A DNA stretch of 64,000 bases, from the NCBI RefSeq assembly GCF_040183065.1, contig NC_091131.1, forward strand, positions 12,610,800 to 12,674,799, in the 5' to 3' direction. Positions within the stretch are counted from its first letter, which is position 1. The number at the start of each line of letters is the position of its first letter. The notes under the pieces are model-generated. The model worked only from the letters and a program-made list of their open reading frames with translations, was not told the DNA's origin and searched no databases. Origin of the DNA: Periplaneta americana. Its lineage: Eukaryota; Arthropoda; Insecta; Blattodea; Blattidae. Position numbers and translations under genes: made by a program. This document shows, piece after piece, positions 11,230 through 22,545 of the stretch.

Positions 11230-11745
11230 AGATGATGATGTAATATTTGAAGAGAATCCTTGATAATATTTATAAGAATAGACATTACAGAATCAAAAGG
11301 AATGTGAAGTTCCTTAAGATAATTCCACGTGAATTTTGTGATTGAACCTCTACTGCCAAACAGCAAACCAATGACGGACCATTGTTTAAGAGGGACGTTG
11401 TACTTTTGAGAAAGATGCGGCAGACAAGGTTCATATATGGTTTTCTTCTCAATATCAACCTCGGTGGCCTGATTTAGGTTTCTTTCGAAACGGATAGTAG
11501 GGTCAAGAACAAGAGCCCGTTTTAAGCGTCCGTTGATAGCAATAATGTCTGCCCGTCTAAAAGAACCATCTGATGATACACAATGTACTTCCTCATTAAT
11601 TTCCTAATTTAAAGTTTTTAACGATATCGCCAAAGCATGTCGTACACGATGATGTCTAGCATTGATCAGCAGCTCGCCTTTGGGGCATTGTCCAAGCACG
11701 TGTCCAAGTGTCACAGGTCACACTAATATAAAACAGCTCCTAAAT
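11230..11745 (-). mobile_element. R2-group LINE C-terminal region, best-preserved copy (copy 2)
   Basis: Minus strand reads TLGHVLGQCPKGELLINARH, HRVRHALAISLKTLN, one in-frame stop, then EINEEVHCVSSDGSFRRADI, IAINGRLKRALVLDPTIRFE, AEVDIEKKT-like TEVDIEKKTIYEP, VIGLLFGSRGSITKF and finally LQILHHHLYFN plus stop. The C..H/RHH block followed by RRADI...LDPTIR fits the zinc-knuckle and PD-(D/E)XK restriction-like endonuclease of R2-clade LINEs. Known role: nicking of target DNA for target-primed reverse transcription. Confidence 0.75.
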
Positions 11746-11791
11746 ATGGGGTATGTAGGGAACCAACAGACAATTGAAGAGCAATTTCATA

Positions 11792-12694
11792 CAGTGGCGG
11801 CTCGTGCCTTTCTTGGATGGGTGTTCACAAAAAGAAATGAGTAATGAACACACTGATATATTCTCGTATAGCTGAGTCACACGTCAGAAATAAACCAATT
11901 CTAATATGCATGTACCAAATCTACACATATAAACCAAAATTAAAAACATTAAACAAGAGTAGAGTAAAATTAATTCATAGGACTCACCTTCACTGCTGTT
12001 GTAGATGGTGTTGAAGATCTAGATTTATTTGTAGAGAAACACCATGCGCCTAGTTTTGAGAGATGCAAATTTATCAATAACTTTATTATTGAAGTCTCTA
12101 ATGTCGTTGACAAGTTTTTTTTTTTTTTCATGGTGCGGAGGAATGTTTTAATGTTCCATTAATTTAACACACAATTTCACACACGTCCGTCTCCAAACTT
12201 CAAGTGTTACTGTTTCAACTTTAAATACGCACCATTGCAGATTGTATTTTCCTTACTTTGCTGAACAAAAGACAACAGAATCAGCTCCCGTGCGTAACAG
12301 TATTTTGAAAAGAAATAGTAAAGAGAGAAAACGAGGAAAGAGGGAGAAAGGAACACGATCCCAGACCCAAGGGAGATGGAGCATCTCTGTTTCTCTGTCA
12401 CTAGCACGTTAAGACCTGTGCGAGCAGAGCTATTGTAACAAACCAGAAAATATTCTCGCCTCAGGCTATTTCACCCTGCTAGAGAAAAATTGTGCGAGCT
12501 GCTGTCAACCTGTCCAATGGAGATTTAAAGACACACGAACGGGACATTCTCTCGAGACGAAAAATGTAGGAACGTCATTGCACATTGGAAAGTAATAGAT
12601 GTAATAATATTTATACAGTAATATGTATGATTAATTATTGTTGGTTTTTAAGGTGTTCACGTGCTCCTGTGCTCATATAGAGGAACCGCCGCTG
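11792..12694. mobile_element. Non-autonomous hAT element (MITE), 903 bp, perfect 8-bp TSD
   Basis: Termini CAGTGGCGGCTCGTG and its imperfect inverse CAGCGGCGGTTCCT, flanked by perfect ATTTCATA (11784-11791 and 12695-12702). No transposase coding seen. Inserted next to the R2-group LINE copy at 11230. Confidence 0.88.
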
Positions 12695-13016
12695 ATTTCA
12701 TATCATCTCAAATTATACAGTAACCCGGATGAGCCTGAAAATGCTCCAAATTATGTTACCTAGTGTTTCCGTAATCGATTACAGAGATCGTTGTGTGAGT
12801 AATTGTGTTTTTATATTTATATTGGACTTTTTCGTACCTTGGACATTACAATCACATGAACATTTTGGTCATTGTTCTTAATTACTATGTTGACATTTTT
12901 AAATTGGACATTATGAAAAATTGGACATTATGTAACAGACCTTTTCAGTAGCATAGAATACGAAAGGATCCAAACATTAAAAGCATATTGATATTTTCGT
13001 ATGTTGAACCTTTCTA

Positions 13017-14512
13017 CACTGGTCAAAAAAAGTTAAGCATAATTAGGCATATAACGGTTTTTATTAATTAAAATAAAATATATAAATTATAATTGGGTTT
13101 CTTGGTTCCACAGAATAAACTTAAAAGTAGAAATACACTATTTGTTAACAATGGACTCAATATGAAATGAAAAAGTTGCATTGTTTGGAATCAACGGAAA
13201 AGATAAGGGAAGTTGAAATTCGTACATCATCAAAGAAAAGGAAATGGTGCTTTCAGTACCCTGTTTAATAACGTGTTGGTCCTCCACGAACCCTGAGGCA
13301 CTCTTGTATGCGACGGGGCATACTCAGTACCTATGCATCTAAGCTCTCCTGAGGTAAATTGTCCCATTCTTCCAAGGCAGCATTCCTGAGTTCTTGAATC
13401 GTTAATGGGTGATGTGGACGATTGGAAATGGCTCTCCTGAGAAAGCTCCATGCATGCTCTATGCAGTTCATATCCGGTGAGCATGCTGGCCAATCCATTC
13501 TTCGGATCCCATGTTCTACCAGATACCGCTGCACACTATGAGCACGATGAGGCCGAGCATTATCGTCCTGTAGAGTGAACCCTTCTCCTACAGTCTCTGC
13601 AAAACCACTTACTATGGGTTGGAGGATGTTGTTCTCATACACGGCAGCAGTCATGTTTCCCTCTATTGAAACCAATGGTGTGCGGCGGCCAAACATGACA
13701 CCTGCCCAAAACAAGATTGAACCACCAAACTGTTGGTGACGTTCCACGGTCATTGAGGGATGATTTCGTTCCCCTGTTCGTCTCCATACGCAAATAGAGT
13801 TGTTGTCAGGGTGTAGGCCCATTCTCACTTCGTCTGAGAATAAAGTTCTGGTCCATTGGTCTCGTGTCCAATTCTCATGTGCTCCAGCCCATCTTGCACG
13901 AGCACCCTTGTGATGTGGACGGAGTGCTGGAGTCTTGAGTGGTCTTCGAGCATACAACTCTATGTCATGAAGTCTATTGCGCACAGTTTGGCTACTTACA
14001 ACAACACCAGTGGCTTCGCGCAGGTCATGGCGCAGAGTTGTAGCTGAGGCTATAGGGTTCCTACGTGCAGATAACCTTACATACCGGTCCTGACCTGGTG
14101 TTGTTTTGCGTGGACGGCCCTCGCGAGGTCGATCTGCTATTGACTAGGTTTCCTGGAACTTTCTCCACAGTCTCGAGACAATACTCTGATTCACATGAAG
14201 GATGTTAGCAACATCAACTTGTCTCATGTTTTGTTCCATCAAAGTGATGATTTTGATGCGGTCTGCCATTGTAAGGGTGTTCCGAGCCATTGTACTGCAC
14301 TATGAAGCAAAACGACACTGATTGAACTTTGCTCGAATTACAGGCTTTGTTTAATAGCCGTGATTTGGATGTTACCTATTGATGCAGAATAAAACAAATG
14401 AAAGAGTCTGAATTGGTAAACATAATATACATGCCACATAAAACCAAAAGAAACATAAATATCAGGTATTATTAGGTAAACTGGAAATATGCTTAACTTT
14501 TTTTGATCAGTG
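13017..14512 (-). mobile_element. Full-length Tc1-like DNA transposon, inactive
   Basis: 1496 bp with about 24-bp terminal inverted repeats (CACTGGTCAAAAAAAGTTAA on the left; the right differs by one base early) and TA on both sides (13015-13016, 14513-14514). One transposase gene fills most of it. Confidence 0.93.
13265..14290 (-). pseudogene. Tc1-like transposase, 341 codons, two premature stops
   Basis: ATG at 14290 opens MARNTLTMADRIKIITLMEQ, an N-terminal HTH; a GRPRKTTP hinge follows. Catalytic residues: FSDEVR (D), LQDDNARPHRA (D), and exactly 34 residues later IEHAW (E), the DD34E spacing of Tc1. The frame runs to GGPTRY and TAA at 13267-13265, the normal family length. Two in-frame TAG stops interrupt it, after KFQET (14146-14144) and after QESLDA (13333-13331); no frameshift seen. 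A young but dead copy. Confidence 0.93.
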
Positions 14513-14659
14513 TATATTGGACATTGTCTCTATTCACCATCTTAGCTATTATGCTTGCACCAGTACAACAATCAATGCAGTAGTACAAACAGTTTGTTTT
14601 ATCTAAACTTGTACAGTTCCTCAACCTAACAGTGCAAAATGCATATCGATATCACAGTT

Positions 14660-15160
14660 TTTGTTTTATACAATGTTGAAAGTATCTTGCTTCTTTAGTA
14701 GTAACCCGGTATGTACGGACTTCACCCACAATACAACATTCGGGGAAAAAAATTGGTCGTAAGAGATTTTAGAAGTAAGCTGATGATAATTATTGAGTTT
14801 CATATCGCTCAAAGGTTGAGTCACCGTGTGCAAACGAAATAGTGTAATGTAACTCATACGAAGTTGTAAGGTTTGGAGATTAGATTTCAACATATCTTGT
14901 TCATTTTTTGTTTGTTATGTTTTGTGCTTTTATTTCCTTTTAATTTCCTATCTGTTGTTGTTTTTCCATTCATTCAATTGCAAGTTGTTTGATATAAGTC
15001 ACTGTAGCCTAACAGTTATTATTAGTCTAAATTGTCTTGCAAATTATTGCAAATGAGTTGACCTGATGGATAGGAATGAAGCCTAAAATGTCTTCATCGA
15101 AATGATAGCCGTCCAAATCTTGGATTTAAAATATCGGCATCCTAATCAATTCAAATGAAC
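14660..15160. other. Intergenic stretch without recognised feature
   Basis: AT-rich. A 75-codon minus ORF (14666-14893) has no recognisable motif. The stretch from 15070 to 15160 (AAGCCTAAAATGTCTTCATC) resembles the end region of some repeat, but I cannot assign it. Confidence 0.5.
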
Positions 15161-15660
15161 AAAAAAGAAAATGTAAATTATAGATATATAATTTATTTCA
15201 AGAAATAGTCTGCCCAGGCATCCTGGGTTGCCAAAAACACAGAATAACACACATATAAGAATAATAATGATTACAGTAAAATAGATGAGTCAAATTGAAA
15301 TGTGAACTAGGAGCTTAAATTTAAGAAATAATAAATTTGTACATACATTGTAACAATCACACACTAACGAATAGAAAAAGGGGGGGGGGATTATGATATT
15401 CCGTATAAATGATTTTTCAGAATTGCCACAGATCCTTTAATGGTTGAAGTAATTATTTTTGGAATGATGTCATGGATTCCAAATGTTTTGATAGTGTTTA
15501 CAGTTGATCGTGGGATGGTGCCCCTCACTCCGATCATTAAACCATGTACTTCCCAGGTGCCTTCCATCTGATATTTTTCTCGAAAATACAGAATAGTAGG
15601 CTCATAAATTTGTTGTTTTTCTTTGTTGACCTCGGATGGTCATACATAATGAAATTTTTA
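15160..15660 (-). mobile_element. R2-group LINE C-terminus and 3'UTR (copy 3)
   Basis: Minus strand: PSEVNKEKQQIYEPTILYF, WEVHGLMIGVRGTIPRST, GSVAILKNHLYGIS and stop, open throughout. The 3'UTR that follows carries the hairpin CCCAGGATGCCTGGG (15214-15228). The 3' hairpin plus the C-terminal module match other copies of the group. Confidence 0.7.
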
Positions 15661-15989
15661 AAAAAGAATGTTCTGCAACAAGATTTGGTAGCTATCAAAA
15701 CGATAAACATTTATTGAAAATAAATTAGTAGCTTAATATCAAAGGCGGACATCTGACCTCAGATCGAAATTTAGATAGCTGTGGATTTTTATACAATTTT
15801 TCATGCTCTTTCCAGTCATAGTGAAACCACATGCAAACTCTAACACTACATTTATAAAATAAATTGTGTTAAATATTAGAAAGAACACTGTGAATTAAAA
15901 AATTGCCTCTAGATCAAAACTATGGAGATGACAGATGTCCGTCTTTGATATTAAACTACTCATTAATAATATACATTGAATATTATAAA

Positions 15990-16475
15990 GATGAATTGAG
16001 ATGGTGATTATGTTCAATGAAGATTTTTAAAATGGTTGATGCAATTGTCTGAAGAGTCTTTTGAGGAACCTTTAATTTTCTGAGGATCTCCAATGTAAAT
16101 TTGGGAATTGTTCTTCACACACACCAAACATAAGTCCAATGACATTCCAATCTTGAATATTATATTTATGACTGAGATCATCACAGCATGGAAAGTAAAT
16201 ACCGTATTTCTTTTCATGTACCTGCTTTAGTTAATCTTCGAATCTTACAGTGGTGTCAAGAATGAGATCAGTTTTTTTATCTCGGTCAATTATTATGATG
16301 TCAGCACGCTGTGTAGATCCTTCCATTGAACTTCCTCATATACTTCGTATCCACCATGTTCCCTTAATCTGTTAGCAATTATTGAGCGGACTGTGTTATG
16401 TCTGTCAATTCGCAGTAATTCGCCCTGAGGGCAGAAACCTAGCATGTGGGGTAACGTTAAAGAGTAATTAAAAAA
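15990..16475 (-). mobile_element. R2-group LINE C-terminal region (copy 4), frameshifted
   Basis: Minus strand: TPHMLGFCPQGELLRIDRHN, VRSIIANRLREHGGYEVYEE, then in a shifted frame RADIIIIDRDKKTDLILDTT, VRFED, KKYGIYFPCCDDLSHKYN and WNVIGLMFGVCEE. The GxRGTIP site is lost here. Several stops and at least one frameshift. Confidence 0.65.
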
Positions 16476-17374
16476 AAAAACATCTTTTGCACGTATAAGC
16501 TTAGGTGTGTTTGAATATACTCTTCATCCTACAATCTGGTATGAGTTTTGTTACAGTATTAAATTTCCACATTGCAACCGACTCTTGTCATAGGATAGCA
16601 TGTTGATATCAAGTCTGCTTTAGACACATACGCAACATCATACAAATTCCTAAACAAGATACATTCTTCTATAAAAATTGTATATTTTTTTTTATATATT
16701 TTACGCACAGATGTACCATTGTATATAGTAGAGTTTCTTCATGTTCTCTTTCCCAACTCCTTCCCCAAACTCTTTTTTAGCTGTTATATACTCTTACTGT
16801 GAATTTTATTTATTTGAATCCAGTTCTCTTCACACTCAGAATGAAATATTTGAATAGAGAGATGAAGTATATTGCATTTCATGAAACATTAATATAAAGA
16901 CAAAATGGACGCGATTTATATTGGAGCAGAGAATTATTAAAATAACAAATGCAATATTTCTACATAAACCAAAGATAAGAAGGCTGTGCGTGCAATAAAC
17001 TTCAAATATTAATATGAAGATTATATTAGAAGACACGCCTCTTGTTTCTGGATTTAATTATCATTTAAAACTGGATTTAATTAATTATTTTAAGATCTTT
17101 TAACTAAATGAATTCTTTTCTTTCAGTATCTCTTTTTATTATTCTTTATAAGTTAAAGCTTTTCTGTCATGGCAAATTATAATCAGATAATTCAAAGTTA
17201 CAGGTATGTAGTAGTTGAAATATTATCCACGGAATAATAAATACGTATGATAATAATAATAATGAAGTATTTTGCATGTATGCTATACATTTAAATAATG
17301 TAAGAGTTCCTGTTACAGTTTCTATTTAATAAATTTATATATTTCAATATTTTTTTATTATTTCACATTAACAC

Positions 17375-18985
17375 GTGTATCATTTCTCTCTAATTCATAA
17401 AATTACAAACAAAACTGCATTGGAAGAAGAGATGGCTTACCTTTCCTCTTGGTTGTCTTCCTCTGTTACAGACAAGCAGTTCATGTCATCCAGTGTTGCA
17501 AAAGTGGAGCAAATAGGTTTGAAAATATGTGATCTTAAGCAGAGGGAGTTAAGAATGAAATGTTATTTTTGGTTTAAGAAATGAACTTCCATATTTTAAG
17601 CCACGTTTTGGGTGCCTGTCCTTTCAGCAAGACGCTGAGGAACTCTAGACATCACAGAATCAGGTCCATGATTGCCGAAGCCTTGAGAAAGAAAGGTCTC
17701 ACTGTACACGAAGAAGTCCATGGCATCTCTCAAGAGAGATCCTTCGGCGAATTGACATGCTTGCCATTCCACCAGGCTCTACATCCTCCTACATTATCGA
17801 CCTGTCAGGTTTGAGGCACAGGAACACCAGCCCGCTGAAGTCCACATAGAAAAATGCAGAATTTATGAGCCCACAGTTCCGTTATATTTGGAGAAATATC
17901 ACCTCACCTCCATTGAAGTAGTTGGGCTAATGGTTGACGCTAGGGGCACAATACCTCGCCTCTTTGTCAGTTTCTGCAAGAAGTTCCAGCTGAACAACGA
18001 CTTCATTCGTGATGTTTCCCTTACTGCTATCAGAGGATCACTTGCCATTTTAAAATACCACCTGTACTTTGTTTCCTAAGAAGGAAGAACTTTTGTTTGA
18101 ACGTCTAATCTCTTTGTTTACTATGTTTAGGCCTGTTATATGTATGCTATTATCTGTACTTAAATATAAAAATTGGAGATTTATCCTTCGAAGAGGTGGA
18201 AAAATTCAAATATCTTGGAGCAACAGTAACAAATATAAATGACACTTGGGAGGAAATTAAACGCAGAATAAATATGGGAAATGCGTGCTATTATTCGGTT
18301 GAGAAGCTCTTATCATCCAGTCTGCTGTCCAAAAATCTGAAAGTTAGAATTTTATAAAACAGTTATATTACCGGTTCTTCTGTATGGTTGTGAAACTTGG
18401 ACTCTCACTCTGAGAGAGGAACATAGGTTCAGGGTGTTTGAGAATAAGGTGCTTAGGAAAATATTTGGGGCTAAGCGGGATGAAGTTACAGGAGAATGGA
18501 GAAAGTTACACAACACAGAACTGCACGCATTGTATTCTTCACCTGACATAATTAGGAACATTAAATCCAGACGTTTGAGATGGGCAGGGAATGTAGCACG
18601 TATGGGCGAATCCAGAAATGCATATAGAGTGTTAGTTGGGAGACCGGAGGGAAAAAGACCTTTAGGGAGGCCGAGACGTAGATGGGAGGATAATATTAAA
18701 GTGGATTTGAGGGAGGTGGGGTATGATGATAGAGACTGGATTAATCTTGCACAGGATAGGGACCGCTGGTGGGCTTATGTGAGGGCGGCAATGAACCTTC
18801 GGGATCCTTAAAAGCCATTTGTAAGTAAGTAAGTATTATCTGTACTTAATTTCCATTTTTTTGTTCGTTCTCCACATTTCTGTTTTGTGGTCTGTTTTTG
18901 TTTTCACTCTGTGTGTTATGCTTTGTCCAATGAGGCAGTCCCGTTATTGGGAAAGCTGACAGACTGTCTTTCTCTGTATGAATAA
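17375..18985 (+). mobile_element. R2-group LINE C-terminus and 3'UTR (copy 5), split by an RTE-like LINE
   Basis: Plus strand: LSHVLGACPFSKTLRNSRHH, RIRSMIAEALRKKGLTVHEE, then shifted frames with RRIDMLAIPPGSTSSYIID, VRFEAQEHQPAEVHIEKCR, IEVVGLMVDARGTIPRLF and AILKYHLYFVS with stop near 18079. At least two frameshifts. The 3'UTR resumes after the nested insertion and contains CCAATGAGGCAGTCCCGTTA. Confidence 0.75.
18164..18833 (+). mobile_element. RTE-like LINE fragment (TAAG tail) nested in an R2-group LINE
   Basis: Flanked by a perfect 16-bp duplication, TATTATCTGTACTTAA (18148-18163, 18834-18849). Encodes FKYLGATVTNINDTWEEIKR, a frameshift at KVRI (an extra T), LLYGCETWTLTLREEHRFR-like text, VFENKVLRKIFGAKRDE, RRLRWAGNVARMGESRN, GRPRRRWEDN and the end MNLRDP, stop. 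Only about 15 bp later the tail GTAAGTAAGTAAG begins: a very short 3'UTR and simple-repeat tail, as in RTE elements. Confidence 0.9.
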
Positions 18986-19147
18986 AAAAATATTATAATC
19001 TCTGCTTTCGAGAAATACCGTAGTTTTCCTCTTGACGTCATTTTAAAATTCTTTGTGCCCCCTTTTTCGTAGTTCTCGTATACTGAGTTTTCAACATGTT
19101 TACATCTACAAAGAAGTTCCTTTTTATGCAGTTCTTAAATTTTAATG

Positions 19148-20060
19148 AAATGTTTAGAAAATGTCCCTATCCTGAGCAAGATCAATCCAATCCCCATCAT
19201 CATATCCCACCTCCTTCAAATCTATTTTAATATTATCCTCCCTTCTATGCCTTGGCCTTCTCAAAGGTCTTTTTCCTTCAGGTCCTCCAGCTAACACTCT
19301 ATATGCATTTCTAGATTCACTCATACCTGCTAATGCCCTGTCCACCTCAAAAATCTGGATTCAATGTTTCTAATTATGTCAGGTGAAGGATACAATGTGT
19401 GCAGTTCTATGTTGTGTAACTTTCTCCATTCTCCTGTAACTTCATCCCTCTCAGCTCTAAATATTTTCCTAAGCACCTTATTCTCGAACACCCTTAACCT
19501 CTGTTCCTCTCTCAAAGTGAGAGTCCAAGTTTCACAACCATACAGAAGAACCGGTAATATAACTGTTTTATAAATTCTAACTTTCAGCTTTTTCGAGAGC
19601 AGACTGGATGACAAAAGCTTCTCAACCGAATAATAGCAGGAATTTTCCATATTTATTCTGCGTTTAATTTCCTCGTGAGTATCATTTGTATTTGTTACTG
19701 TTGCTCCAAGGTACTTGAATTTTTCCACCTTTTCAAAGGATAAATTTACAATTTTATATTTCCATTTCGTACTATGTTCTGGTCACGAGACATAATCATA
19801 TACTTTGTTTTTTCGGGGTTTACTTCCAAACCTATCTCCTTACTTGCTTCCAGTAAAATTCCCATGTTTTTCCTAATAGTTTGTGGATTTTCTCCGAACA
19901 TATTCACGTCATCCGCATAGACAAGCAGCTGATACCCTTTCGATTCCAAACCCTGCCTGTTTTTCTGGACTTTCCTAACGGCATAATCTAGAGCAAAGTT
20001 AAAAAATATAAAGATGATAGTGCATCTCCTTACTTTAGCCTGCTGTGAATTGAAAAATTG
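19148..20060 (-). mobile_element. RTE-like LINE fragment with reverse-transcriptase YADD site
   Basis: Same family as 18164-18833. Minus strand: [39 protein letters not shown] (catalytic YADD), FKYLGATVTNTNDTHEEIKR, LLYGCETWTLTLREEQRLR, RRRHRREDNIK-type end. The frame is broken once around WTGH/MDRALAG. The 3' tail with TAAG is missing, so the copy lacks its extreme 3' end as well as its 5' part. Confidence 0.88.
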
Positions 20061-20289
20061 TCAGACAGAAACTGGCCTATATGGACTCTGAGTAACAAAT
20101 TATTTTTTTCAGCTTATATGTGAAATGCATAATTGAAAAAATATATATATATTTCTCGGAAGGTTTAAGTGAAGATAATAAAATACAGACCAATGTCTAT
20201 TTGTGTATGCACAAAGAAATTATATTTCAAACTTTGAAATAAAAAAAAAAAAACTTAAATTTATGTCGCAAAGAGCATTTTTATTTATT

Positions 20290-21300
20290 TACTAGCCATA
20301 CCCGTGCGCTCCGCTGCACCTGTTAGAAATAAATATAAAGTAATTACATAATTAAAATAGGACGTTTGATCCAGGGAACAACTTTTACAACAGCGCAAGA
20401 TAATCTGCTTTGCTCATTACCCAATTTTTTTTGCATGGCATTTATTGCATATATATTTTATGTATTTTAACACGATTCAATTGAGCACAGTTAAAATTTT
20501 AATTATAAAATAATGGATTGCTAAGCTAACGTACTATTACTACATACTAAATCAATACACTCTCGTTGTTCGTTAATTCTCTGAGATTAAAATGAGTGTA
20601 CATAAATATTATTTTAAGAAATACAGAAAACGAATTACAAAATAGCCTATCAAATTTTCTGTGCATAAGAAGCTATTTTAATCTTATCTGTCCTCGATTT
20701 ACTCAGACGTTACTGTAATAACATTATAGCATTATGTCCATCTAGAGAAACTACACTTTCTAATGATGAAATAATAATTATACAAATCGGTTAATTTAGC
20801 TTCTGATATCACTTCATACAAACACAGAAACATTCTCTATAGGCTATGTTTAATAGCTTTCGATTGTTGTTGTCCAAGGCCCCTTGTAGACGAAGTCATT
20901 TGTTCTTAATTCATTGCACCGTCTTAGATGGCGTTATTTTAATTTTAAAACTCATTTATCTCATTAAATATCAGTCCTATCAAAATTTTGTAAAAAATAA
21001 AACTTATCGGAAATCATTTTTAAAGAAACTTTTGTTATGTAACATCTTTCACAAAAATCAATAATAAGCGAGATATTTCGATTTATTTAATTCAGGCCCC
21101 CTTATAACCCCCCTTTTAAATAAAGTATTTTGAATGCCATGTAGCCTGAAATCTAAGCTACATCGAACTTAATTTATATTCCAATTTTCATATAAATCGC
21201 TTCAGCCATTATCGCGTGAAAAGGTAACAAACATACAGACAGACATACAAACAAAAATTTCAAAAATGCGATTTTCGGTTTCAGGGTGGTTAATTATATA
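20290..21300. repeat. Unnamed repeat starting ACTAGCCATACCCGTGCG
   Basis: The start ACTAGCCATACCCGTGCGCT and the late segment ATCGCTTCAGCCATTATCGC / ACAAACATACAGACAGACAT are phrases I know as recurrent in insect interspersed repeats. A related minus terminus (CTAGCTGAAAGCACCCAGCG, ...GCACGGGTTT) lies at 54885-54920. I cannot assign the family. No coding seen. Confidence 0.4.
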
Positions 21301-21364
21301 TGTTAGGACCAATTATTTTTGGAAAATCGAAAATTACCAGAAAAATTTCGGCTACAGATTTATT

Positions 21365-21434
21365 TATTATTATTATTTTTTATTTTATTTTTTTTTTATT
21401 GGGTTATTTTACGACGCTGTATCAACACCTAGGT
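21365..21434 (-). mobile_element. 70-bp 5'-truncated SINE-A with target duplication
   Basis: Minus strand: ACCTAGGTGTTGATACAGCG then TCGTAAAATAACCCAATAAA, the exact 3' end of SINE-A (compare 47770-47820), flanked by TACAGATTTATT (21353-21364 and 21435-21446). Confidence 0.85.
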
Positions 21435-22324
21435 TACAGATTTATTATTATTAGTATAGATTTCAGTAGAGAAAAAGCTACAAAAAATCGTAACTAAGAA
21501 ACTAATTGCTTTATATATTTGAAAATCGGCATTGTATGAGCATTAATAAGCATGCATCTTCAGTAAAAATTTGGTGACCATGGGTTAAAAATTACAGAAA
21601 TTGAAGATTTCACTTTTAATTCCCCTTTGAGTTACATTTAATATGGCAGTTGACTTATATGATAAGTTAAATGTTTAACGAACTAATTTTCTTCGTAAAT
21701 AAATATTTCTCTACCCTTTGTTGTGATGTGAATGACCAGAAATGCTCGTTAGTTCCATGTTGGTGGACAAACTGCACATTTTGCACACAAAGTTTGCCAT
21801 ACTGTTAATGTAATAGCTGTCTGTGCTATTTGCTATGGTGGAAAAGCTTTCGTTATTTTTCTTCGATGTTTTCATCCATTGGCAATCCTTCACATCTATG
21901 CCGGTGTATTGCACAGGTCGGACTTTCTGTCACCAACATAGGCGGAGTCATGGGGGGCACTGCCCCCCTAAAGTTATCCGGACTTTTTTTTTTTTTTGTA
22001 TTAACATTAGAAAATATTGAATTCAAAAAATCTTTTTTGCTTTTGTTTATGATTAAGTTTCTGTGCTTAAATTGATGAATTAATGTCTTCAGATCATGTG
22101 TCTGGACTAGAATATTTATTTTAAATTTCTGAATGTATAAGAATTTCTGTACCTCATTTGAGGAATGGAAGCACTGTAACATTTCTTTTGTAACAGCCTG
22201 TACTCATGTGTTAGAAGTCTGCAGGTGTTCAGGCCGCCACTTGGAGAAATACAAATAACATACTGCATAACAATACAGAAAAAATAAAAGTGATCCCAGT
22301 ATAATGTGTAAACTTGAAGACGAA

Positions 22325-22545
22325 ATCATCATCTTCCTAACAGATGATGTTCCTATAAAATTTTTCTTGCCATCTCTTCACAGGGTGACCCAGTGATCTT
22401 TTCCTTGTTGGTCTGTAGTTTAAGATCGCTCGAGGAATCCTTGTTCTAGGTATATGCTTGACATGGTGAAGCTAGTTGTCTTGATATTGATGAATATACT
22501 GCAGTACAGGTTCCATTCCCAGTTCTAGTAGGATGTTAAAGATGA
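22325..22545 (-). mobile_element. RTE-like LINE 3' fragment
   Basis: Minus strand: LHHVKHIPRTRIPRAILNYR, PTRKRSLGHPVKRWQEKF, YRNIIC and stop. This is the basic GRPRKRW-type C-terminus of RTE-like LINE proteins. A different lineage from the TAAG-tailed copies. Confidence 0.65.

Noticed and set aside
21935-21990. GGCGGAGTCATGGGGGG and CCCCCC inverted words
   Set aside because: Looks like a transposon edge or small hairpin, but no matching end was found.
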